Below, piece after piece: positions 45,048 to 53,746 of a stretch of DNA of 64,000 nt (within the stretch, counting starts at the first letter, position 1; the number at the start of each line of letters is the position of its first letter). The notes beneath the pieces were generated by a model. The model saw only the letters and a list, made by a program, of their open reading frames with translations. It had not been told where the DNA came from and ran no database searches. A program made the translations under genes and the position numbers. This stretch comes from Rhytidiadelphus loreus (taxonomy: Eukaryota; Streptophyta; Bryopsida; Hypnales; Hylocomiaceae), in contig OX344763.1 in the NCBI GenBank assembly GCA_947034895.1, positions 32,301,025 through 32,365,024 of the forward strand, read 5' to 3'.

Positions 45048-46810
45048 TAGGATAGTCTAGAGCAAGAGTTTAGTGGTACAAGCAATGAGCTTGGTGGCCA
45101 ATTATGTGTTGCTTACTTTGTAATATTTTCCTATAATATATGAAGGAATTTTATGCTACGCGCCTTGTCTTTAGAAAAACAATTACTCAATGGGCTATTT
45201 GTCAAATTGTATATATTGAATATGGCCTTTTACACATTGTTATGCAAAGTATAACAACTTTTGAATTCAAATGTTCTTGGTCCTTTTTGATTCCGTAGTA
45301 TATAATGGCCGCAAGGAAAATAAGAAAATGAAAATAAATTAGTTGGTAATTGATGTTGAAGACTTGTATTATTTCTTGAATAAAATGTGCTAGTATGCAC
45401 TTGAAAGGAGTTTTACTTTCATGGTCATTGAATTCAAATAGTTGTTTTTTCAATCCCTAAAAAAATGTAAGTCATACATCATTTACATTCTCTTATTATT
45501 TTTTCTATTTCCAAAAATAAAAGCAAGTTGGTTTTTTTTTCCTATTTATTCTAATTCAAATATAGGAAACATACATTTTAGACTTTTTTAGACTTTTCCT
45601 TTTTATTCGTACTTTACCTATTTCAAAATAGATGAGAGATGTTTTTATTTATTTATTTAACCTTTTTCGCTCTCTTCCTATTTATTTTATTTGGAAAAAG
45701 GAAGTTCATTGACTTCTTGCGACCCCTTTTTTTTTTGAGACAATGAAACAAGAGTGGATATTGCAAAAAAGATATGTAGCCATAATCTTTGTCATTTATT
45801 AAACACGCAATTCGAGAAAACTTGGATGAATTCAATAATAAATGTAAATCTGGTTTTACCATATATATTATTCCTAGTAGCATAATGTTTTCCTACCATA
45901 TTCTTTTTTTTGGTATATGTCATCCAAATTGATAAAAACACACATTCTTTCATAGATGGTTGGAGTATGATATAAGTCCAACAATGACTTTCATTTATAG
46001 ATTTGTGTCCGTACAAGAAATTTAGTTATTAGGCATGTAATTTACCAAAATTAGTGTGTGTAACATAGTATGTAATTTGAGTCTACATCCAAAAATACAT
46101 AATGAACATCTCATGTCAAAACAATTACAAAGACATTATTGTTACAATTGCAATGGTTAATACTTAATAATCATAACATTGGTTATTAACAATTGAATTA
46201 GTTATTAACAATAAAATTAGTCATTAACAATGAAATAAGTCATTTACAATAAAATTAAGAATTAACAATGAAATTAATTAATAAGAAAAAAATTAGTTAA
46301 CAAGAACTTCTTCTAAAACAATTGCAAAGATTTAACTTTTGTTCAGATAATCAATAAGGAATCCATTTGTACCACAACCGACCTCAACCCTAATGGCTCC
46401 CCAAATATAGTATAAAGTATAAACTAGTATTCCATAAATTTTGCAACAGAAATGGGATTGAGCTCACAATCCTTTTTTTTTCCCTTGAGATTTGGTGCTC
46501 AAAAGCAACAAAAAATTTAGGCTAGCTATAAGCTATAGGAATTTTTTAGGAAAATTTTGGATGAAATTGCTAGAAAAACTTCAACTTCTAGAAAAGTCTT
46601 CGATGAAATCGCCACAATGTAAATGAAAATAGAATTTTAGATACTTAGTATCACATTTTCTATCCAGTACGTGGATGAATTTTGAAGCTTGGAGCCCCTC
46701 CGTAACATTTAGTATCGCCACTTTCCCAGCGCAAGGAAAAATGGAAAAAAATATCACAATCTATAAACATGTACTAAGAAAGAAAAGAAAAGTCCATGCA
46801 TTAATAGATG
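45048..46810. other. AT-rich spacer inside the hAT element
   Basis: No gene supported. At about 46150-46305 there is an irregular tandem repeat of roughly 21 bp (TTAGTTATTAACAATAAAAT-like). The rest is AT-rich 3' flank of the kinase-like gene. Confidence 0.45.
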
Positions 46811-47157
46811 GACCCGCGGTCGCCTGGGACCCGAGGTTGCCCAGGACCCGCTGTCGCCCAGGACCCGCGGTCGCCTTCGCAAAGTGGACCCGTAGTCGTC
46901 CTGGACCCGCGGTCGCCCACTCGCCCGGGCTCCTTCAACCCGCGATCGCGTTGGAGCACCTGTCCAGACCCGCAGTCGCCCCACTCTAGGACCTGCGGTC
47001 GCCCTGGAGCACTTGCGCTGACCCGCACTCGCCCCACTTCCGGACCCGCGGTTGCCCTGGAGCACTGGGCTGACCCACACTCGCCCCACTTCAGGACCCG
47101 CACGCGCCCCAGGGCGACCTCGGGTACATCAGCGTTCTCTTCCACCCGCAATCGCCA
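46811..47157. repeat. motif array A5, upstream of gene D
   Basis: About thirteen copies of GACCCGC(A/G)GTCGCC read toward the plus-strand gene D. The array ends GGCGACCTCGGGTACATC followed by AGCGTT, parallel to the end of array A4. Confidence 0.88.
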
Positions 47158-47179
47158 TTAAATTTTCCCTGGCATTCTA

Positions 47180-47218
47180 CGCACTGTCTTTCACCTGCTG
47201 ACGTGGCTGAATGCGTGC
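47180..47218 (+). promoter_or_regulatory. conserved cargo box, gene D
   Basis: CGCACTGTCTTTCACCT, then GTGGCTGAATGCGTGC, 223 nt before ATG 47441. This is the clearest copy of the shared box. Confidence 0.7.
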
Positions 47219-47440
47219 ACAGAAGCTAGGGGTTTGAGTTGTGGGGGGGGGGTTTTGTCCCTTTGCACGGCTCATTTTATTCACGCTTGGATGACATAGG
47301 GTGTTTCACGAGAACATTGTATTTTTGTAAATGTTAAATGTGATAGGATTACGTTTAGCATTTTTTACACCTACGGTTTAGGCTTGCAACCCTAAACCGC
47401 ATAGTACTTAGTTGGCTACTTTTGAGACGAAGTGATCGTT

Positions 47441-48931
47441 ATGGAGGGCGAGGACTCTCAACCGCCACACGGTATGTCAAGATACCGACTTCGGCTCAAC
47501 AAAAAGGCGGTTCGTGACAAGGATCGTAAAAGGAGCGGCAAACCTCGCAAGAAGCGTGTACCCATCTTGTTGCATCCAAAGATGAAGGCCTTTTTGGGAT
47601 GGGAAGTAAAACCAGAGCCTTGGACATATGAAACTGTAAACAAATATGTGGATTGGTGCCACATCAACAAATTGTTCCCGTTTTGGCGACACCCTTTGCA
47701 TGTGAAGTCTAATAAGGCAAATTTGGCTTACTGCAAGAGTGTTGTCTTCCAGCGAAGGTGTTTGGAGGTATGGCAGCAACTCTATTTGGAGTCCCAGCCT
47801 TATCGAAATGACAACTTCTCTTTCTATCTTGTGCAAATGGTGTACGTTGAAGTTCAATTGAAGAAAAAGGTAGATTGGACAATCTTGAAGGAGCTTCCTA
47901 TCGGTGACCGCCCGGATAGACCGATAGTGCTGGATGAAGAAGGACTTCTTCAAGCAAATCAGAAGCTTTTAGAGGCAAAGCCTGGCAAGTTGGCTATTGG
48001 TGATGACCAAGTTCAATGGTCTTCAACTTCTAGCTCAGATGAGCACACTCACGAATACGATGGATATTCTTTTGAGAGTGACGACGAAGACATTGGCAAA
48101 GAAAAACAAGAGGCGGCTGAAGACGTTCAAGTTGACAAGAAGGGCAAGAGGAAGCTTGAGGAGCCGCAATCATTGTCCAAGATTCAAAAACAAAGTGAAG
48201 ATGTTCATGTACCGATCAATGTGGACCGTTCTGGTGCAGACATTGGGTCTAGCGGAAGTAGTGACAATGATTCGGAAGACAATTTGGAGATGTTGGGCAC
48301 TAAGATCGAAAGTGCACGAGCAGCTTTGACTTCAACAGTAGCGGATCTTATGAATTTGAAAGAGAAGGTACAACATCTTCCAGTGAATCCAACTGTTGTG
48401 GATGGGTTGAAGAAGGAGTTAGAGGCGACTGAAAACGCCGTTGCTGAAAATGAGAAGATTTACTCTAAGTTAAACAAAAGTAGAGTAAATTATTTCAAGA
48501 AGATCGAAGACGGGCGAGCACACATTTCCGATGATTTAGCGGTGCTTCAAAATAAACTTGATCTTTTGCAACGTGATAAATGGTCCCATCAAAGCGAAAG
48601 GAGAAGCTTGAATCTTCAAATACGTGAGCTAGAGATGGAATATTATGATGATGCCTTAAAAGAAGCCAAAAAAGAGGGCATCTTGGCTTTAGCTCCGGAT
48701 TATGGTAGCAATACAGAAGAAAGAGCAACGCTTTTTTATTTGGTGAAGCTACTGGAGAAAAAACAAGAGTTGTTGCACGAGGGCATATTGGACTTGGAGC
48801 GCCACATCCTTTATTTTAAGGAATGGCGCAAGTGGGCCTATGAAGGCATAGGTGCCACCCGTGCGGAACTTCAAAGAATGAGACCGGAGCCCAAAGAAAG
48901 TGACTTTGTGAATAGTGAAAAAAATGCTTAG
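47441..48931 (+). CDS. cargo gene D: WCHI-domain coiled-coil protein
   Basis: An intact single-exon gene of 496 residues from ATG 47441; the frame extends three codons upstream without an ATG. The N-terminus is very basic (KDRKRSGKPRKKR) and may act as a nuclear signal. The shared domain (about 38-152) contains FLGWEVKPEPW, VDWCHINKLFPFWRH, KANLAYCKS, FQRRCLEVWQQLY, MVYVEVQL and VDWTILKE. These motifs recur at the same spacing in genes B and E. An acidic Ser-rich linker (about 200-290) is followed by a long coiled coil (about 290-440) and a basic tail. No known domain family is recognised. The position of the conserved domain after a basic patch suggests nucleic-acid or partner binding, as inference only. 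Array A5 and the conserved box lie upstream. Confidence 0.85.
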   Translation: MEGEDSQPPHGMSRYRLRLNKKAVRDKDRKRSGKPRKKRVPILLHPKMKAFLGWEVKPEPWTYETVNKYVDWCHINKLFPFWRHPLHVKSNKANLAYCKSVVFQRRCLEVWQQLYLESQPYRNDNFSFYLVQMVYVEVQLKKKVDWTILKELPIGDRPDRPIVLDEEGLLQANQKLLEAKPGKLAIGDDQVQWSSTSSSDEHTHEYDGYSFESDDEDIGKEKQEAAEDVQVDKKGKRKLEEPQSLSKIQKQSEDVHVPINVDRSGADIGSSGSSDNDSEDNLEMLGTKIESARAALTSTVADLMNLKEKVQHLPVNPTVVDGLKKELEATENAVAENEKIYSKLNKSRVNYFKKIEDGRAHISDDLAVLQNKLDLLQRDKWSHQSERRSLNLQIRELEMEYYDDALKEAKKEGILALAPDYGSNTEERATLFYLVKLLEKKQELLHEGILDLERHILYFKEWRKWAYEGIGATRAELQRMRPEPKESDFVNSEKNA

Positions 48932-50611
48932 TGGTTGGATCTAGTGTGGTAGAAAAAAACAATTTGGCCTTCCAATTTTTGATTTTCCAAAGGTTTTGTG
49001 GAATAAAGAAATTCACACCTTTGTTTTTGAAATGTACATATGTTTTTATTATATTTTGAATACGAGGGCTATGAATTTGGTGTCTTTGCAAGAATGGATG
49101 TCAGAGATGGTACCTACGGGCTGAAATTTGGGACTGAATTTTTGAAACTTTATTTGAAGATAGAAAAAACGATTACCTTTGTGGTAATATAACTTTTTTT
49201 CCAAGCGGTGCCCGGGAACAAAAGTTATGCCCATATAGTCCAAACTCCAAAGCAGGGGAAAATGGGCAGCAAAAAAATGTGACAAGCATTTGAATTTATT
49301 TTTCTAAGTTTTTTTCCCTCATAGATTATAATTTTGTCTATCCGGAAAGCTTTTTTTCATTTCATTTGGATATTTTATGAGAAAGTTATGGACAATCTTG
49401 TTTATTGGGCAATTAGAGCTTCTGGTGGGAAAAATACCTTGTAAGATTAATTTAGGAACGCAATTTTGGCAATTGTTCAAGAAAAGAAGTTTGACATGGT
49501 TTAGTTTGCTTGCAACAACAATTTGACCGTGGGGATTAGTGCATTTTAATTCTATCTTAGAAAGAAAATAGATTTTCATTCAATCTCATATGTACTTCTA
49601 TTCTACAAGTTTTTTAAGAATGAAAATTAAGTTTTTTTGAAAACCTTTTTTTTATTTAGACTCTCAACTCAATTCTCCACTATATTTGTTTAAAGCTCAA
49701 AACTCTGTAGTGCAAGAAATTAAAGTGAAAAATGTTAAAAGTCAAATAATGTAGTCCAGCAATGTGCTGAAAAAATTGTTTTTTTCACTCTAAATGCGGA
49801 TATCTTGCAAAGTTGCAATCTGTAAGATGAAAAATTCTGAAATTTTTTCCACACATTCTCATACTAGTAAGGTGTAAGATCCTATGGTTATGTGTGGGAA
49901 AAAAACAATTTTCAAAAACAATTTTGGATACTTTAAGAAATTGTTGAGTAGAAGTAGGTAAGATGTAGTTGTAGAATTTAAATAATGAATATCTCTAAAA
50001 TGAAATGAAAATGGTGAGAGTGTGCTATCAAGTGAAGTTAACTATGTGACCGGACCTAATTTTTTTTTAGATTGTAGAAATTGCCTGGAGAAACAAATCC
50101 TACAAGCAACTTTTAAAAGAAGAAGCTGTAGACTCAAGTTGCCCGCCAAACAAAATGGTCCATAACTTTCGCATAAAAAATCTGAATGGAATGAATCAAA
50201 TTTTTCCATGTAAACAAAAACATGTTGTATGAGAAAAAAATCCAAAAGGAAAAAATTCATTAAAAGATTTGAAGATAGCAATTTTGTGGGGACCGTGTAT
50301 GGAATCATTGTGCGAGGCATTACAACAAATGTATTTGCATTTCACCAATTACATTTTAGGCTACAAATGTATAAGTATGCCCAAACCTTCAAAACCAAAG
50401 CAATAGAAGGTTGTTGTCCATAAGCATAGTAGTACAATACACAGCCAAGGCGGTATAGTTTTAGAAGCCAACATCTTAACCCTAACTTTTGCTAGAGTAC
50501 TACATTGTGCGAGTATGGATATACTATGGCCCTTATACTATGGGCCTTACATCTTGTATACTACTATGATTAATTAGAACCACCGTTGAAGTAAGTATCT
50601 CATAGAAATAT
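48932..50611. other. convergent spacer between genes D and E
   Basis: No gene. AT-rich 3' flanks of two convergent cargo genes. The part at about 49140-49890 is related to 6350-8115 outside the element (listed there). Confidence 0.45.
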
Positions 50612-53119
50612 TTAGTTCAAGTCCATTGGATTGTTCTGAGAACCACTCGTTGCACCTTGTTCGTAATCATTGGACTCTCCAACAACGAGTTTCTTCTTAG
50701 CACGAGTCCTTGAAGCAGGTCCATCTGCTTCTAAAATAGATTCCAAGACATTGGAGTTCTTGAGAGCTTCAAGTGTCCTTTTAGTTTGCGGAGAGTGTAA
50801 CTCCAATAGATAATCGAGTGCTTGGCTTTGATAATAAGGCCCGTATGTTGAGTCGAGGTAAGCCATACTATTCAAGTCTTCTGGAGTGGCATTTTCATCA
50901 CGATTAGCCCCTTGTTCACCTTCAAAATTCCAACGGTGTCCTTCCGGATGAGCACCCCACTTGAAGGTTTGGGATGTCTTATCAAAATATCCACCAAGGC
51001 ATTGAAAAAAAAACGCCCTCTTCCCTGTATTGTGAGCTCCTTTTCCCATAAGGTTGAATGCCACTCTTAGAATTTCACGCGGGTCCGTTTCCCAATTCAA
51101 TTGTGAGGCAGCAGCTCCCATTTCTTGATCATGTAGGCCTTCTCGCCAACTCCAAAGCAAGTCTCGTCCCCAAAATCGTGTCTCTGCCGTCGTGTCTCTA
51201 TTGTGTTCCCAAGAAGGTGGCATGTAAGTCATCAAGTTGAACATGGTATACAAGCGATCATGGAATGGTGCTACACAAATCACACATCGTCGTCTAATCA
51301 GACATTGAGTGATGAGACACTGAGGATGGTACACATGTGTACATGATCCAAGTGCCCATCCTCCTTCTGGCCCAAATTGTTCTAGACATATGGGGCATTT
51401 GGTATGATCCAAGACGAAATGAGCTGGCTTTGGCCACAATAGACTTTGGTCTTTTTCGTTGAAGTGACTAGACATCTGATTTCCATGGTCCCAACCATTT
51501 TGTGCCCAGTCTATGACATTTTTTTCCGCCACGTCAAGCATGGACATGTTATCCGGAAACATGTCCTCCATCAATGCCCATGATGTCAATCCATTCTCTC
51601 GTTTAGGGGCATTTGCTACAAAGTTCTTCGAAACTTTGTCTAGCTCTTTCGCAACTTGTTGAGATCGATCCACGGAGAGAATGCACGCGACCTTCCAATG
51701 ATAGTATGTCGCTGCCAACACTGCCAACTTCTCTCGAAGCATTCTATTTTCCTCAGCCAAATCAAGTTCCTTTGATGATTGTAAATGTGGAATGGCAGGA
51801 AACGAAAGTGAATCCTGAGTCCCTTGCAAACCATCAACGTGCGGATTGCTAGAATCTCTTGAGACGAACGGAAGTGGTGCCATTGGAAGAATTGAAGAAC
51901 GCTTCGTACGCTTGGCAGGGGGAGAAAGGTGAATGACATCGATGGTGAGGTCCCCAACAAGCTTGTCCAAGTGATGTGGATCCTGCTCAACAAAGGTTTC
52001 GTCCATGTCCGACAATGTGAAAGTCTGACGCTCTTTTTCTCGAAGGCCTTGTAATTCTTTGGATTGTTGAGAAATGAGAGCATTTTTTTGTTCACATGTA
52101 GACCGCCATTTCTTCACATCACCTTCTAAGGTTGCAATTTGTGCATCCTTGGTCTTCAAGAGGTCGAGAGCCTTCGCCAACGTCATCGCATTGTGAACAA
52201 CATCAGATTCAGACTGTGGAATGGAAATGTGACTTGTGGCACATACGGGTGAGTCGTCACTTAAAGCAAAGTCGAAGACGTTGCTGGCGTCTTGTGGTGG
52301 CAAGATTGGAGTCGCAATTGTGGTTGAGGCTGATGCCAATCTAATTTTCGTGGTGGACCGTCGCACCTTCGCAGGATGTTTCATCTTCTTTCCCCGTGAT
52401 GATGAAGCGGCTTGAACATTTGGATCTGGAACTGGAACTGGAACTGGAACTTGGACGGGGGTGATAATCTGCTCCTTCACTCGTACAAGCTTAGGAATCT
52501 GTGTGCCATCTGAATCATTATCCTCTTCTGATTCTTCCGTGTCCACCTCTTGAGTTTCTTTGTTTTGTGGATCACTTCGAAAAGGCCCAAGTCCACCCTC
52601 CGGAAATTTGAGAACCCCTCTTGGAATTATTCCAACTTCTGGACGCTCCACGTAGGTACTTTCTTTGATCGTGGTCCAGTCAACTTGTTTGTTCAAGGCG
52701 ACCTCAGCATAGGCACCTCTAGCAATGAACAAAGGGGCCTCATTCCTATCTACGAAAGGGGTTTTGTAGAGGACCTGCCACAATTCTAAACACCTTTGTA
52801 TGAAAGCTGGATTTTCACAATACTTCAAATTTGCCTTGTTATTGTGTCGGTTGTGATGATGGCGCCATGCCGGAAAGAACTTCCCGATGTGACACCATTC
52901 AATGTAGTCTTCGCACACCTGCATACTCCAAGGCTCTGGCTCCTCGTTCCACTCTTTGAAAGTTAGGTGGTTATCATTGTTCAACACATGCCATCGCTTC
53001 TTGTGAATGTTACCCCTCCTTTTTCTAGTCTTGTCTTTGGCAGCCTTCCTAATTGCACCAGGATTGCGTACAGTGGAAAAAACCGGAAGGGACCCATCAC
53101 TGCTACCTCTAGTTGCCAT
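50612..53119 (-). CDS. cargo gene E: WCHI-domain protein fused to a RING-H2 finger
   Basis: An intact single-exon gene of 835 residues from ATG 53119 (MATRGSSDGS). The shared N-terminal domain (about 40-155) contains FKEWNEEPEPW, IEWCHIGKFFPAWRH, KANLKYCEN, FIQRCLELWQVLY, YAEVALNKQVDWTTIKE. Then come an acidic linker (EESEEDNDSD), a VPVPVPVP run (about 223), a basic patch, two coiled coils (about 310-365 and 445-500) and a RING-H2 finger (575-615: CPIC, CTHVYHPQC, CVIC). RING-H2 proteins are usually ubiquitin E3 ligases. A C-terminal ~220-residue region (WETDPREILRVAFNLMGKG) is unassigned. It probably acts as an E3-like adaptor for whatever the WCHI domain binds; targets are unknown. Array A6, a TATA-like CTATATAG (53274-53281) and a conserved box precede it. 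Confidence 0.88.
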   Translation of the reverse strand: MATRGSSDGSLPVFSTVRNPGAIRKAAKDKTRKRRGNIHKKRWHVLNNDNHLTFKEWNEEPEPWSMQVCEDYIEWCHIGKFFPAWRHHHNRHNNKANLKYCENPAFIQRCLELWQVLYKTPFVDRNEAPLFIARGAYAEVALNKQVDWTTIKESTYVERPEVGIIPRGVLKFPEGGLGPFRSDPQNKETQEVDTEESEEDNDSDGTQIPKLVRVKEQIITPVQVPVPVPVPDPNVQAASSSRGKKMKHPAKVRRSTTKIRLASASTTIATPILPPQDASNVFDFALSDDSPVCATSHISIPQSESDVVHNAMTLAKALDLLKTKDAQIATLEGDVKKWRSTCEQKNALISQQSKELQGLREKERQTFTLSDMDETFVEQDPHHLDKLVGDLTIDVIHLSPPAKRTKRSSILPMAPLPFVSRDSSNPHVDGLQGTQDSLSFPAIPHLQSSKELDLAEENRMLREKLAVLAATYYHWKVACILSVDRSQQVAKELDKVSKNFVANAPKRENGLTSWALMEDMFPDNMSMLDVAEKNVIDWAQNGWDHGNQMSSHFNEKDQSLLWPKPAHFVLDHTKCPICLEQFGPEGGWALGSCTHVYHPQCLITQCLIRRRCVICVAPFHDRLYTMFNLMTYMPPSWEHNRDTTAETRFWGRDLLWSWREGLHDQEMGAAASQLNWETDPREILRVAFNLMGKGAHNTGKRAFFFQCLGGYFDKTSQTFKWGAHPEGHRWNFEGEQGANRDENATPEDLNSMAYLDSTYGPYYQSQALDYLLELHSPQTKRTLEALKNSNVLESILEADGPASRTRAKKKLVVGESNDYEQGATSGSQNNPMDLN

Positions 53120-53193
53120 GAGATTTGCGGACGTCGCAAAATTCTAAGAACCAAATGATAGCAAAAAATAGTATATATATTATCCAAAAGGGT

Positions 53194-53230
53194 CACGCAT
53201 GCAGCCAACAAAGGTTGCAAGACAGAAAGC
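53194..53230 (-). promoter_or_regulatory. conserved cargo box, gene E
   Basis: On the minus strand it reads GCTTTCTGTCTTGCAACCT, then TTGGCTGCATGCGTG, about 75 nt before ATG 53119 and about 45 nt after a CTATATAG. This copy is more diverged than the others but keeps GGCTG(A/C)ATGCGTG. Confidence 0.55.
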
Positions 53231-53280
53231 CTCAATGGAAAATGAAGGTGATAGCATGATGATGGGCTACTGGCTATATA

Positions 53281-53587
53281 GGGCGAGTGACTTCAGTCTA
53301 GGGGGGCGAGTACGGATAGGGCAACTGCGTATCCAGCGACTGTGGGTCTGGGTAGGGCAACAGCGGGTCTCGAGAGGGCGACAGCGGGTCCAAATTGGAC
53401 GACTTCAGGTCCACCACCGGGTCTAGGTACCTTTTGCACACCCGCGGTCGCCCACCCAAGAACACTTCCTGAACCCGCGGTCTCCTTGCCAAACCCGCAG
53501 TCGCCCACCCGCGGTCTCCCTCAGAAATCCGCAGTCGCCCACCCGCAGTCGCCCCTACCCGCACTCTCCTACTCGTACGCGCCCTCC
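53281..53587. repeat. motif array A6, upstream of gene E and right terminus
   Basis: The inner half (53281-53425) is GGGCGACAGCGGGTC-like, reading as ACCCGCNGTCGCCC toward the minus-strand gene E. The outer half (53440-53575) is in the opposite orientation and reads outward toward the right end of the element. This mirrors array A0 at the left end. Confidence 0.87.
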
Positions 53588-53725
53588 AGTTTGCCAAGTG
53601 GATGCCATGTGGCATCCACCTGGAGGGGGGTAATTTCCTGTAAAGTGAAAGGTAAATTTGACTTTTCGTGACATCGCGCGGGCTCTACTAGACATCGCGC
53701 GACATCTGTCTGTCGCGCTGTCGCA
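53584..53725. other. right subterminal region: stem-loop and GACATCGCG words
   Basis: CCTCCAG...GTGGATGCCA-TG-TGGCATCCAC-CTGGAGG (53584-53626) can form a hairpin. It is followed by TGACATCGCGCG, AGACATCGCGCG and GTCGCGCTGTCGC, counterparts of the words at the left end. Confidence 0.6.
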
Positions 53726-53729
53726 GCGA

Positions 53730-53738
53730 ACAACCCTG
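53730..53738 (-). repeat. right terminal inverted repeat of hAT element
   Basis: ACAACCCTG is the exact reverse complement of the left terminus CAGGGTTGT and is directly followed by the duplicated target ATAGCTAC. Confidence 0.9.
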
Positions 53739-53746
53739 ATAGCTAC
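53739..53746. repeat. 8-bp target-site duplication, right copy
   Basis: ATAGCTAC is identical to 31625-31632, which fixes the right boundary of the element to the base. Confidence 0.93.

Larger units (their letters stand above)
31633..53738. mobile_element. giant hAT-like DNA transposon with cargo genes (22,106 bp)
   Basis: The boundaries are defined by the 9-bp inverted termini CAGGGTTGT and a perfect 8-bp duplication of ATAGCTAC. Both are diagnostic of the hAT superfamily. The element carries an apparently intact hAT transposase (32584-35859), subterminal TGTCGCG/GACATCGCG words at both ends, and seven arrays of (G)ACCCGC(A/G)GTCGCCC found nowhere else in the window. It also carries five cargo genes: 36810-38417, 40169-41484, 43455-45047, 47441-48931 and 50612-53119. 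No internal copy of the terminus was seen, so it does not look like a chance cluster of small elements. Typical hAT elements are a few kilobases, so the size and multi-gene cargo are exceptional. The perfect target duplication suggests fairly recent insertion as one unit, into DNA that is itself transposon-like. Confidence 0.92.

Noticed and set aside
46754..47161. ORFs running through array A5 on both strands
   Set aside because: GC-rich repeats keep all frames open; the products are Gly/Arg/Pro-rich repeats with no support as genes.
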